NCBI GenBank assembly: GCA_027623815.1
Contig: JAQBUV010000017.1
Coordinates: 1 to 36,022 of the forward strand
Length of the DNA stretch: 36,022 bases
DNA from: Casp-Chloro-G3 sp002816715
GTDB lineage: Bacteria; Chloroflexota; Dehalococcoidia; Lucifugimonadales; UBA3495
Reading direction: 5' to 3'
Shown: positions 23,633-30,857 of the stretch, piece after piece
Numbering within the stretch: the first letter of the stretch is position 1
Layout: each line of letters opens with the position of its first letter
Notes under the pieces: generated by a model
What the model saw: the letters and a program-made list of their open reading frames with translations, nothing else
What the model was told of the DNA's origin: nothing
The model's database searches: none
Position numbers and translations under genes: made by a program

Positions 23633-24919
23633 ATGCCGGCTTACGCCGTAATTGGTGGTCAATGGGGCGATGAAGGCAAAGGTAAGATAATTGATTATCT
23701 TGCCGGTAGCGTGAACGCAGTGGTTCGATATGCCGGTGGCAATAATGCCGGGCATACTGTGGTAAACGATAAGGGCACCTTTCAGTTGCATTTGATCCCA
23801 TCAGGAATTTGCTGGCCCGGCGTCTATGGCATTATCGGTAATGGCGTGGTGGTCAATCCTGACGTGATGATGGGCGAACTGGATATGCTCAGCTCGCGGG
23901 ATATTGATATCAGCCGGGTATCTATCAGTGAGCGCGCTCACGTAATAATGCCCTACCATATTGTCCAGGATCGCCTGGAGGAGGAAGCCAGAGGTTCTTC
24001 GGCTATCGGGACTACCGGGCAGGGAGTCGGCCCAGCCTACGTTGATAAGGTTGGCCGTATGGGCATAAGGGTTGGCGACTTGCTGGACGGCGAGGATTTG
24101 GCGCCGAAGGTGGAACGCGCGTTGGCCTTCAAGAACGCTTTGTTCACCAAGATATATTGCGGCGAATGTCTATCGCTGGATCAGGTCATGAGCAAGTGCC
24201 GCGACTGGGCTGAAATGTTGCGACCCTATGTTCAACCCACTGAGCAGATTGTTCAGGATTTGCTTGACCAGGGTAAGAGCCTGCTGCTGGAAGGCGCTCA
24301 GGGTACTTTACTGGATATCGATCATGGTTCTTATCCCTACGTCACTTCTTCGTCGCCTTCAATTGGCGGGGCCTGCACTGGTCTGGGTCTTAATCCGCAG
24401 GCCATTGCTGGAGTCCTGGGGGTTTTCAAAGCTTATTCGACTCGTGTAGGCTCTGGGCCAATGCCATCGGAATTACTGGGGCAGGGCGCTGAGGATTTGC
24501 GGGAGAAGGCCCACGAGTACGGTACGACCACCGGCAGGGCGCGGCGAATAGGATGGTTTGACGCAGTGGCGGGACGCTACAGTGTGTTGGTTAATGGTTT
24601 CACCGGCTTGGTACTCACCCGCCTGGACATATTGGACGGGTTTCCGTCGGTGAAAATTTGTGTGGGTTATCAGGTAGACGGAAAGGACATAGACCGATTC
24701 CCGTCCAACACCAATTTGTTGGAAGAGTGTCAGCCGGTATATGAGGAGATGCCCGGGTGGGACGAGCCTACCGCCAGCGCGACCAGCAGGTCTCAATTGC
24801 CCAAGAATGCCGTCGCTTATATCAAACGAATTGAAGAATTGATGCGCTGTCGGGCGCAGATAATCTCGACCGGGCCGAGGCGGGAAGAGACTATCCTGCT
24901 CGAACCGGTGATAGTGTAA
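23633..24919 (+). CDS. purA: Adenylosuccinate synthetase
   Basis: PurA joins IMP and aspartate using GTP, the first committed step to AMP. The 428 residues begin MPAYAVIGGQWGDEGKGKII. The GDEGKGK loop (12-18) binds GTP and IMP and holds the catalytic Asp. Other marks are AGGNNAGHTVV (about 37-47), GTTGQGVGPAYVDK, QGTLLDIDHGSYPYVTSS, and the C-terminal GTTTGRARRIGWFD. The length is normal. The ATG at 23633 has AGGGGG upstream and is preferred to a TTG at 23603, which falls in the promoter -10 box. A small unknown gene follows after 37 nt. Confidence 0.97.
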   Translation: MPAYAVIGGQWGDEGKGKIIDYLAGSVNAVVRYAGGNNAGHTVVNDKGTFQLHLIPSGICWPGVYGIIGNGVVVNPDVMMGELDMLSSRDIDISRVSISERAHVIMPYHIVQDRLEEEARGSSAIGTTGQGVGPAYVDKVGRMGIRVGDLLDGEDLAPKVERALAFKNALFTKIYCGECLSLDQVMSKCRDWAEMLRPYVQPTEQIVQDLLDQGKSLLLEGAQGTLLDIDHGSYPYVTSSSPSIGGACTGLGLNPQAIAGVLGVFKAYSTRVGSGPMPSELLGQGAEDLREKAHEYGTTTGRARRIGWFDAVAGRYSVLVNGFTGLVLTRLDILDGFPSVKICVGYQVDGKDIDRFPSNTNLLEECQPVYEEMPGWDEPTASATSRSQLPKNAVAYIKRIEELMRCRAQIISTGPRREETILLEPVIV

Positions 24920-24956
24920 TTGGCCTTAACCGGGTTAGGAGGCATTAGCTAACGCT

Positions 24957-25178
24957 ATGCAACAACAGATTTCCAAGTTTGGTATCTACCTCAACTCTAA
25001 AGAGAATCAGGTAGTCCGCATTAACTCGCCCTACTGGATTCCCGAAGAGCCAGATTGGGTGTTCTTGACGCCAGAGGTGAACGCCACCCTGCTCCAGATT
25101 CGAGATATGGCCAAGGGAAAGGGAATTTCCGGAGCGACAGACTCAATAGTCTGGGGAACTATACCGTCCAGAGACTAA
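24957..25178 (+). CDS. Small protein of unknown function downstream of purA
   Basis: I do not recognise this 73-residue protein. It begins MQQQISKFGIYLNSKENQVV and has an acidic, aromatic middle (SPYWIPEEPDWVFLTPEVNA). It has no membrane helix and no metal motif. A GGAGG lies 14 nt before the ATG, further than usual. It follows purA by 37 nt on the same strand and ends before a strong terminator, so it is probably in the purA transcript. Confidence 0.6.
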   Translation: MQQQISKFGIYLNSKENQVVRINSPYWIPEEPDWVFLTPEVNATLLQIRDMAKGKGISGATDSIVWGTIPSRD

Positions 25179-25207
25179 GAGGGCGTTGAATACTGATGCT
25201 ATGTTGA

Positions 25208-25243
25208 CCAGGTAGGGGCGCTCGGCTGTGTGCCCCTACCTGG
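25208..25243 (+). terminator. Terminator of the purA operon
   Basis: A perfect 12 bp stem, CCAGGTAGGGGC / GCCCCTACCTGG, followed by TTTCGGCTT. The T-run is short but the stem is strong and lies 30 nt after the last stop. Confidence 0.7.
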
Positions 25244-25261
25244 TTTCGGCTTATCGCGGGT

Positions 25262-25459
25262 CTAGCCGTGAGGGGATGGGCAATTCCTGGCTAAGTGGTT
25301 AATCAGCAAGCCAGTTCTTTTGCTGTATTCCTCGGCTTCTGATTGGTCCAAGTTTTCCAACCGTTGGTTCAGTTGGCTGGACCAGAGGGAGGCCCTTTCC
25401 TGGGCTTCGGATAGCTGTTGGTGGGCGATGAGGGCGTACTGAATCTTGGTCTTGTTCAT
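25262..25459 (-). CDS. Small helical protein of unknown function
   Basis: A 65-residue, mostly helical protein (MNKTKIQYALIAHQQLSEAQ, then ERASLWSSQLNQRLENLDQSE) with no recognised motif. GGAG lies 9 nt before the ATG at 25459. The pattern of Leu and Gln suggests a coiled coil. It could be a real small gene or chance; there is no homology evidence here. Confidence 0.45.
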   Translation of the reverse strand: MNKTKIQYALIAHQQLSEAQERASLWSSQLNQRLENLDQSEAEEYSKRTGLLINHLARNCPSPHG

Positions 25460-25698
25460 GAATGCAGCTCCAGGTTAGCTTTGAAGCAAATGATTCAAGC
25501 TAGGAAATCTTACAAAAGTAATTCTCAGTAAATTTTCCCGCCTGAACTTATAACAATTCCAATTATAGATGTGGTATTGGGTAGACAATCAACCCCTTTG
25601 AGGGTTTGTTTTTCTTCAGTTTGGCGAAGTGGGTTACGCAATCAAGCGATTATGCTATGTCGCGATTGTGGATTATAGATGGGATCGAGTGGGGGAGG

Positions 25699-26319
25699 TT
25701 AGCCTGTGACGCGATTCTTGAAGAAACCCTGCACCAGTTCTTTTAGCCGCGTCCAGTGGTCATCCAGGGAGTCTTTTTCCGCGTCGGATAGCTGGTGGTA
25801 GGTCTTGCCGAACTGGGGAAAATGCCAGACCGAAAACACCCAGAATCCGGGTTCGCTGAGCTTGCCGGGGGATTCGGTAGCGATTACTCCGGTGCTGCCT
25901 TCTAACACCCAGGATTCCAGGACTGTGCCTTGGTCAGCGATGGCTACCGCTTCAATCCAGGACGCTTCCCGATCGGCACCCTGGTAGGGGTGCATTATTT
26001 CCAGCAACCGTCTCAGGCGTTCATTGTCGTCGGCTGCTGGGCCAGCAAAGCGGTGGGTGAAGCGGCTCTCCCAGTTGTCACCCAATGCCGGTATAACCAG
26101 GCCACCATCCGAAGCGATAACCAGCATTGAGCTGGCCCTAGACCATTCTTCGGCCTTTTGCTGGGCGATCTCCAGGTGGGTAGCACCTGATTCGTCGGGG
26201 ACTGAATCCAGGCCCAGTTCTTGAGGGCTGACGGCGGTCAGGGGCAGTCCCTCCAACAGCCAGCGCAGTGTCTCTTGTTTGGCTGGATTGCCGGTGGCCA
26301 GGAGTATTCGGTTGGTCAT
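25699..26319 (-). CDS. HAM1/RdgB-like non-canonical purine NTP pyrophosphatase, divergent
   Basis: The 206-residue protein opens with RILLATGNPAKQETLRWLLE, the phosphate-binding start of the Ham1/RdgB family, which hydrolyses XTP and dITP to the monophosphate. A later ASDGGLVIPALGDNW sits where the family has its SDSGLxVxALxG motif. The usual later SHR(A)KA block is not obvious, and the C-terminal half is changed (GFWVFSVWHFPQFGKTYHQL). It may therefore be a divergent member with altered substrate. It lies 10 nt after the selenoprotein gene and probably shares its transcript. Confidence 0.65.
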   Translation of the reverse strand: MTNRILLATGNPAKQETLRWLLEGLPLTAVSPQELGLDSVPDESGATHLEIAQQKAEEWSRASSMLVIASDGGLVIPALGDNWESRFTHRFAGPAADDNERLRRLLEIMHPYQGADREASWIEAVAIADQGTVLESWVLEGSTGVIATESPGKLSEPGFWVFSVWHFPQFGKTYHQLSDAEKDSLDDHWTRLKELVQGFFKNRVTG

Positions 26320-26329
26320 TGGTTAGTGA

Positions 26330-27064
26330 TTAAACCTGGGCTTTAACGCAGGCTTGGATGGCGTTTTCCCATTCGTCCAGGTCGAAGAAGTGAGGCCCAG
26401 CGCCACCCTGGTAGGCGACCTGGCCGTCGGTGCCAATGAGATAGAGGCGTTCCGGGGCCGCACCGTAGGCTTCGTCGATGGAATTGTCCATTTCTTCGAT
26501 CAGGATGGGAATGTCGATGTGTAGGTCCAAGCTACAGGTCTGGGCCACTTCCTCCCGTTCTTGGTAGTTCTGGTGCTGTCGGAAAAGAACACTCTCGGCG
26601 ATGTTGCTGTCAGTTTGCCAGCCGTCGGTGGGGTGGGCTTCCTGCACGTAGACCACGAAAAACTCGACCTGGCTGGAGTAAGTGCGGCAAATTTCCTCCA
26701 TGCGTCCAACCTGGGCGCGGAAGGGAGGTCAAGTATAACTGCCGAAGACCAGGGCTACCGGACTCTTGCCCCGGAAGCTGGATAGCCGCACCCGTTCTTC
26801 TGACCCCATTCGTTTCAGGTTGAAGTCGGGAGGAGTCTCCCCAATTTTTGGCCCCATTTCGTCTCGGGACACGACAATTTCCAGGGCTGCTCGGAGTTCG
26901 CCGGTTAGTTCGTCACCGCAGGTCTCCAGCACCTGGCGGGCCGGAATCCTCTGGCTGGAAGTCGCTTTCATTTGAGTCTTTATTTCCGTGAGCACCTTAC
27001 GGAAATTTTGTCGGTCCTCCTGGCTAAGACCCGCTAGTATGCGGTCGCGTTGCGCCTTTTGCAT
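26330..27064 (-). CDS. Deiodinase-family (redoxin fold) selenoprotein with in-frame UGA (Sec112)
   Basis: One 244-residue protein, provided the TGA at 26731-26729 is read as selenocysteine. The frame is unbroken on both sides. The joined sequence has a helical N-terminus (1-70), a thioredoxin-fold start (IGETPPDFNLKRMGSEERVR), then VALVFGSYT-U112-PPFRAQ and VEFFVVYVQEAHPTDGW (133-149). GSxTUPxF and EAHxxDGW are the hallmark active-site motifs of iodothyronine deiodinases, whose Sec sits exactly here. Bacterial homologues are probably peroxidase- or reductase-like; thyroid hormone is not implied. A bacterial SECIS-like hairpin follows the UGA directly. The ATG at 27064 has GGGAG 6 nt upstream. 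It appears to share a transcript with the RdgB-like gene 10 nt downstream. A standard annotation would split it into two proteins or call a pseudogene. Confidence 0.88.
26695..26728 (-). promoter_or_regulatory. Bacterial SECIS-like hairpin after the UGA
   Basis: On the minus strand the 34 nt after the UGA fold as an outer stem CCUCC/GGAGG, an internal loop (CUUCC versus AU), an upper stem GCGCCC/GGACGC with one C-A mismatch, and an apical loop AGGUU. The loop begins 16 nt after the UGA and has G in its second position. Both features are those described for bacterial SECIS elements, and the loop resembles the AGGUCU loop of E. coli fdhF. Confidence 0.75.
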
Positions 27065-27145
27065 ATCGCTCTCCCTGCTGTATCTGCGAACGACCAATTT
27101 AGACTTATGGTACACCATGTCTGATGTTGAAGTCGCTGTCTGGTG

Positions 27146-28309
27146 TCAGTTTTCCGGAGGGAACAGCATTGGAATCATGCCAGCATAGGCGGCGTCGTTG
27201 GCCATGCCCATGACCAGCCCGGCCCTGGCGTCCCTGAAGTATCGCTCAAAAGGCAGGCGACCGGCGAACGCGGTTCCCCCAAAGATGGTCATCAAGTCTT
27301 GGGTCACTCTCACGCCAGCCTCGGAGCAGAGTACTTTGGCCTGAATGTAAGGCAATTGGGAAGTAGATCTATTTTGGTCGAAGGCGGAAGCGGCGGCGTG
27401 AAGCAGGGCGCGGGCGGCCTCAATTTGGGCGCCCATCTCCGCCATGCGGCGTTGATTGATTGGTATATCGATGCGTCGAGAGCCGCTAGGATAGCGTTTG
27501 GCTACTTCTAAGCAGGCAATTTCATAAGCGCCTGAGGCGATGCCCAGGTAGGCCGCGCCGTAGGTTAGGGTGACTACTGGCCGATTAAAGCTGTTGGTCT
27601 GGCTCTGGACGGTGTGTTCTTCACCCATCAGGTTTTCTTCGGGAACCAGTCCGTTGAACCTGATGGGGCAGCTATTGTTGCCTCTCATTCCCAGGCCGTG
27701 CCAGGGCTCGACAATCTCCCACTCAATCTTGTCTCGTTCCACGAATAATAGGCTGGGCTGACTTTGGGGAGTGTCGGCACCGATGCGGCACCGGAACTGG
27801 TAGTGGCTGGCTTTTCCTGCCGACGTGACGTAGGACTTGCGGACGTTGTTGATCTGGTAGTTGCCCGCTAGCTTTTCTACGTGCGATACGTTTTGGGTGG
27901 CGTTCCAGTTGTCTCCTTCGCCCTGGGATTCGCCCCCGGCTACGGTGGTAAATACTTCTCCCCGGGCCATTGGCTCAACAAAGTGTTTAACCTGGTAGGG
28001 AGTGGGTATGCGGCAGATAATCTCGGCGGCTTCCAGGTGCATTTTGTAGCACATGGCGGTGGAGGGGCACTTTTTGGATAACTCTTCGACAATCAGGCAG
28101 GTGGTGAGCATATCCTCACCCAGGCCGCCGTGTTCTTTGGAGACTCGAAGACCGAAGAGACCCTCTTTTTTCAGGGTGTCCAGAGATTCTTGAGGATATT
28201 GGCCGGTCTGGTCGGTTTGCTCGGCGCGGGGGGCCAGCTCCCGTTGGGCGATTTCGGCGGCCCGGTCTTGCCAGTCTTGCTGACTCCTGGTTAGTGGGAG
28301 GTAGTTCAT
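27146..28309 (-). CDS. Acyl-CoA dehydrogenase-family flavoprotein, canonical Glu not seen
   Basis: From the ATG at 28309 (GGGAG 8 nt upstream) the protein has 387 residues. It has the three-part layout of the family: an N-terminal helical domain (LKKEGLFGLRVSKEHGGLGED), a middle beta domain (TVAGGESQGEGDNWN, KSYVTSAGKASHYQF), and a C-terminal helical domain (IQAKVLCSEAGVRVTQDLMT, then GGTAFAGRLPFERYFRDA). These bind FAD and act on acyl-CoA or related substrates. In the usual IYEGTSQIQ position this protein has RAGLVMGMANDAAYAG, with no Glu. It may use another base, or act as an oxidase or monooxygenase. The earlier start (28423) would begin inside a repeat and is rejected. Confidence 0.88.
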   Translation of the reverse strand: MNYLPLTRSQQDWQDRAAEIAQRELAPRAEQTDQTGQYPQESLDTLKKEGLFGLRVSKEHGGLGEDMLTTCLIVEELSKKCPSTAMCYKMHLEAAEIICRIPTPYQVKHFVEPMARGEVFTTVAGGESQGEGDNWNATQNVSHVEKLAGNYQINNVRKSYVTSAGKASHYQFRCRIGADTPQSQPSLLFVERDKIEWEIVEPWHGLGMRGNNSCPIRFNGLVPEENLMGEEHTVQSQTNSFNRPVVTLTYGAAYLGIASGAYEIACLEVAKRYPSGSRRIDIPINQRRMAEMGAQIEAARALLHAAASAFDQNRSTSQLPYIQAKVLCSEAGVRVTQDLMTIFGGTAFAGRLPFERYFRDARAGLVMGMANDAAYAGMIPMLFPPEN

Positions 28310-28374
28310 GACTAGTTCTCCCGGTGTGGGGGTGGGTTGCGCTGGTGCCGGGCTAATCTGGTTTGTTTGATAGC

Positions 28375-28451
28375 TTCCTCTCCCCTTGCAGGAGAGAACT
28401 GAGGTGAGGGGTATCACCCTCATCCCAGCCCTCTCCCCTCAAGGGAGAAGG
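28375..28451 (-). repeat. Dispersed palindromic repeat, copy 4 (opposite orientation)
   Basis: An inverted copy of the 80 bp element: CCTCTCCCC/GGAGAG arms, then GGTGAGGGGTATCACCCTCA, then CCCTCTCCCC/GGGAGAAGG. It lies between the acyl-CoA dehydrogenase-like gene and the thiol dioxygenase gene. Confidence 0.8.
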
Positions 28452-28505
28452 AGTTTAGCCCGTTCATTACGACGACCGTATTAGGTGGTGGGCTTTATTC
28501 CAGGT

Positions 28506-29090
28506 CTAGCAGTTGTCGTATTTTTGAGTGACGAAGGGCATTACCTGGCCGGTCTCCAGATTGTAGCGGACTCGATCCAGCCCCCGAAGGTCGTGGCCGT
28601 AACAGTGAATCTCGACGGTGGGACGGTCGGTGAAGTTGTCCATCTGGTGAATCTCATCGACTTCGGGTATCAGCAGCGTTACTTCACCCGGCTTGACCAC
28701 CGCGTCCCGGTCTTTCTCCAGTTTTGCGTAGCCTTCTTTGGAGCGGTCATCAACCCGGCGGAAGCGGGTCTCGGTGAGAGCGTTGTCCATAACGCCGATC
28801 ATGCCCCAGGTGCGGTGATCGTGGGGAGAGGCGTGGTCGCCGGGGCCCCAAACAACGGCGGTGACTTGCAGGCCGCTGTCCCCCTGGTGTAGGAGGTAAG
28901 AGCCGTGATTGGCCCGGGGGCCTTTGCCGGTGGGCACACGAAATTGTGCCGGTATGGCGTCGGGGTTGTTAACCAGTCGGGAAATCAAGGAGGAGCCTTT
29001 GTCGAATATCTGTTCCTGGGTGGGCAGGTCTCTGAGCAGGGATTCCATCTCAGATATGAACTCGTCCAGAGAATACTTTATTGCGGCCAT
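28506..29090 (-). CDS. Cysteine dioxygenase-like (thiol dioxygenase) cupin
   Basis: The 194-residue cupin contains HDHRTWG (His90, His92) in WGPGDHASPHDHRTWG and a third metal ligand His148 in VDEIHQMDN. Thiol dioxygenases hold iron with exactly three His residues at such spacing. They oxidise cysteine, 3-mercaptopropionate or a similar thiol with O2 to a sulfinic acid. The substrate here is not certain. AAAGGAG lies 7 nt before the ATG, and a good promoter lies about 95 nt upstream. No sulfinate-metabolising genes were seen nearby. Confidence 0.85.
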   Translation of the reverse strand: MAAIKYSLDEFISEMESLLRDLPTQEQIFDKGSSLISRLVNNPDAIPAQFRVPTGKGPRANHGSYLLHQGDSGLQVTAVVWGPGDHASPHDHRTWGMIGVMDNALTETRFRRVDDRSKEGYAKLEKDRDAVVKPGEVTLLIPEVDEIHQMDNFTDRPTVEIHCYGHDLRGLDRVRYNLETGQVMPFVTQKYDNC

Positions 29091-29182
29091 TTTCTTGCTC
29101 CTTTCGTGAGGTTGGGTCGGTTGAGGATGTTGGCGGGCGCGTTGCCGGTTGGCACAAGTTTGGGCACTATTGAGGATAACCC

Positions 29183-29211
29183 ATTATGATTTGGTCGATT
29201 GTTGAAGTCAA
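29183..29211 (-). promoter_or_regulatory. Promoter of the thiol dioxygenase gene
   Basis: On the minus strand TTGACT (29211-29206), a 17 bp spacer and CATAAT (29188-29183). Both boxes match five of six consensus bases. The leader would be about 85 nt. Confidence 0.6.
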
Positions 29212-29409
29212 GGCGATTGATTGGAGAGGAAATAGATATAGTTCATCTAGTTTGGGCGTAGCCGGGCGAATTGTGAGGTTGAAATGTTTCATTCGGTCAG
29301 CCTATCTGCGATGATAAATACATAGGGCTTGAAGCTATTTTACTTCTGTCTTATTTATTGAAAATATCCTACTTCTGAGTGCAGGGTTTTAACTTCTGGA
29401 GACCAGCTT
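29212..29409. other. AT-rich intergenic region
   Basis: No gene and no copy of the dispersed repeats was seen between the dioxygenase promoter and the small gene at 29410. A weak plus-strand promoter (TTGAAG at 29329, TATTTA 17 bp on) could serve that gene. Confidence 0.4.
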
Positions 29410-29673
29410 ATGAAAAATGAGCAGCTTGTTTGGCAAATACGCAAGAAAATAGAGCGTCTTACCCAGCGTTCTGTTGATCTGGTAATAGACGAGTCGGAAT
29501 CCGCTAATTTTCGGGTGGACCTTGCCGGGGAAATCCCCCAGGTGATTTTAGGCTCTGACATTTTTGAATATGCGGGTTTTGCCCGGATGTGCGTGGAATA
29601 TGTAGTGGAGTCAATCCGTCAGCAACGTCTAATAGCGGAGTTGGAGTTTCACGTGCTGCTGGCCAGGAATTAG
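29410..29673 (+). CDS. Small protein of unknown function
   Basis: An 87-residue protein, MKNEQLVWQIRKKIERLTQR, then SVDLVIDESESANFRVDLAG and a helical C-terminus (FARMCVEYVVESIRQQRLIA). No membrane segment or metal site was seen. GGAG lies 8 nt before the ATG, and a strong terminator follows the stop after about 20 nt, so it looks like a self-contained single-gene transcript. I do not recognise the family. It is the only plus-strand gene between 25178 and 33640. Confidence 0.6.
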   Translation: MKNEQLVWQIRKKIERLTQRSVDLVIDESESANFRVDLAGEIPQVILGSDIFEYAGFARMCVEYVVESIRQQRLIAELEFHVLLARN

Positions 29674-29693
29674 ACTGTGGGATTAGATTACTG

Positions 29694-29730
29694 AATGGCC
29701 CCTCTCAAGTGAGAGGGGCCATTGTTTTGC
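29694..29730 (+). terminator. Strong rho-independent terminator
   Basis: A 14 bp perfect stem, AATGGCCCCTCTCA / TGAGAGGGGCCATT, 2 nt loop, followed by GTTTTG. It lies just after the small gene at 29410 and, read from the other strand, next to the 3' end of the dehydrogenase gene, so it may serve both directions. Confidence 0.8.
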
Positions 29731-29735
29731 AAAAC

Positions 29736-30689
29736 TTATTCGGCGTCGGGGTGGGTGGTGATGAATTTGCCGGACTTGACCGGGTCGATGTGGGGAGCGC
29801 GTATTTCAACACCGGCCTGTTCCTCTTGCAGCAACACGGTGACGCTGCTGTCCCGGTCTTGCCAGCCCCGGTTCATCGCCTGTAGAGTGATCTGCTCGGC
29901 CAGGGTGGTCATGGGCATGGGGACGTTGTATTCTTTGGCCAATTCAGTGGCTAGAGAAATGTCCTTATAGGCCAGGTTCAGCGCAAAGCTGGCTGGCTCA
30001 AAGGTGCCCCGGAACATGGTGCGCACCAGACCCTCGTGGAGAATACGCATCCGGCCCAGTGACCCTCGGCGCATACATTCCCAGACGGCTTCCGGCTCGA
30101 CTCCGGCTTTGACGCCCAGGGTCAGTCCTTCGGCGATGGCTTGTCGGACGCTGTGGCCGATCATGTTGTGCACCAGTTTGCAGATGGAGCCAGCGCCGAT
30201 AGCACCGGCGTAGAATACCTTGTCCCCGAAGGCATCCAGGATGGGTTTGACCTTCTCGAAGATTTCCCGGTCTCCGCCGACCATCACGGCCAGGTTGCCG
30301 CTATCGGCACCGCTCTTGCCGCCGCTGACCGGGGCGTCCAGAACATAGCAGCCTTTCTGGCGGAACTTGGGTTCAAGTTCCCTAATCAGAGTGGGCCGGC
30401 TGGACGATAGGTCAATATAGATGCTGCCGGGCCGGATGCCTTCCAGCACTCCTTCGTCACCCAGGACTACCGACTCGACTTCTTTTGGGCCGGGCAGCGA
30501 TGAAAAGGTTACGTCGCTGAGTTCGGCCACTTGAGCCGGAGAATTTGCCAGGCGAGCGCCGCCTTCCAGCAAGGGTTTGGTGACTTCTTCACGAAGGTCA
30601 AATACTACCATGGGGTAACCGGCGCGCTGGATGTTGGCCGACATTCCGCCGCCCATGTTGCCCAGACCGATGAATCCTACCGTTTCCAT
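29736..30689 (-). CDS. 3-Hydroxyisobutyrate dehydrogenase-family (beta-hydroxyacid) dehydrogenase
   Basis: From the ATG at 30689 (AAAGGAG 5 nt upstream) the protein has 317 residues. It shows the NAD-binding motif GFIGLGNMGGGMSANI (5-20), the substrate-binding DAPVSGGKSGADSGNLAVMV (about 121-140), and the catalytic Lys in GAGSICKLVHNM. Family members oxidise 3-hydroxyisobutyrate, tartronate semialdehyde-related or other beta-hydroxy acids. In valine breakdown such an enzyme works after a branched-chain 2-oxo-acid dehydrogenase, as found at the left of this window. That link is inference. The longer start at 30734 is not needed. Confidence 0.9.
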   Translation of the reverse strand: METVGFIGLGNMGGGMSANIQRAGYPMVVFDLREEVTKPLLEGGARLANSPAQVAELSDVTFSSLPGPKEVESVVLGDEGVLEGIRPGSIYIDLSSSRPTLIRELEPKFRQKGCYVLDAPVSGGKSGADSGNLAVMVGGDREIFEKVKPILDAFGDKVFYAGAIGAGSICKLVHNMIGHSVRQAIAEGLTLGVKAGVEPEAVWECMRRGSLGRMRILHEGLVRTMFRGTFEPASFALNLAYKDISLATELAKEYNVPMPMTTLAEQITLQAMNRGWQDRDSSVTVLLQEEQAGVEIRAPHIDPVKSGKFITTHPDAE

Positions 30690-30736
30690 GTTGGCTCCTT
30701 TAATGCTTGCAGGTGCTGTATATTTTCCTTTCACTT

Positions 30737-30823
30737 GATCGGAGAAGACTAAAGTGAGGGTGATTTGTCAGATTGGGGGTACCTTCCCCATCATCCTAAC
30801 CTTCTCCCACCAGGGGAGAAGGG
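30737..30823 (+). repeat. Dispersed palindromic repeat, copy 5 (diverged)
   Basis: A partly decayed copy. The right arm CCTTCTCCC ... GGGGAGAAGG is intact and the left part shows only GGAGAAG and GTGAGGGTGAT. Confidence 0.65.
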
Positions 30824-30857
30824 ATTTTACGCTGTCTTTAGACAAATTTGGGGCTCT

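Noticed and set aside
25595..25625. Weak terminator-like stem AACCC/GGGTT with a T-rich tail
   Set aside because: Only five base pairs, and no plus-strand gene ends just before it.
26330..26731. Two separate genes, or a pseudogene broken by a stop, at the deiodinase-like locus
   Set aside because: The frame is intact on both sides, the UGA falls at the Sec position of the family motif, and a SECIS-like hairpin follows. A random stop would not hit this exact place.
27146..28423. N-terminal extension of the acyl-CoA dehydrogenase-like protein
   Set aside because: The first 38 residues would be read from a palindromic repeat and linker; a good ribosome site supports the ATG at 28309.
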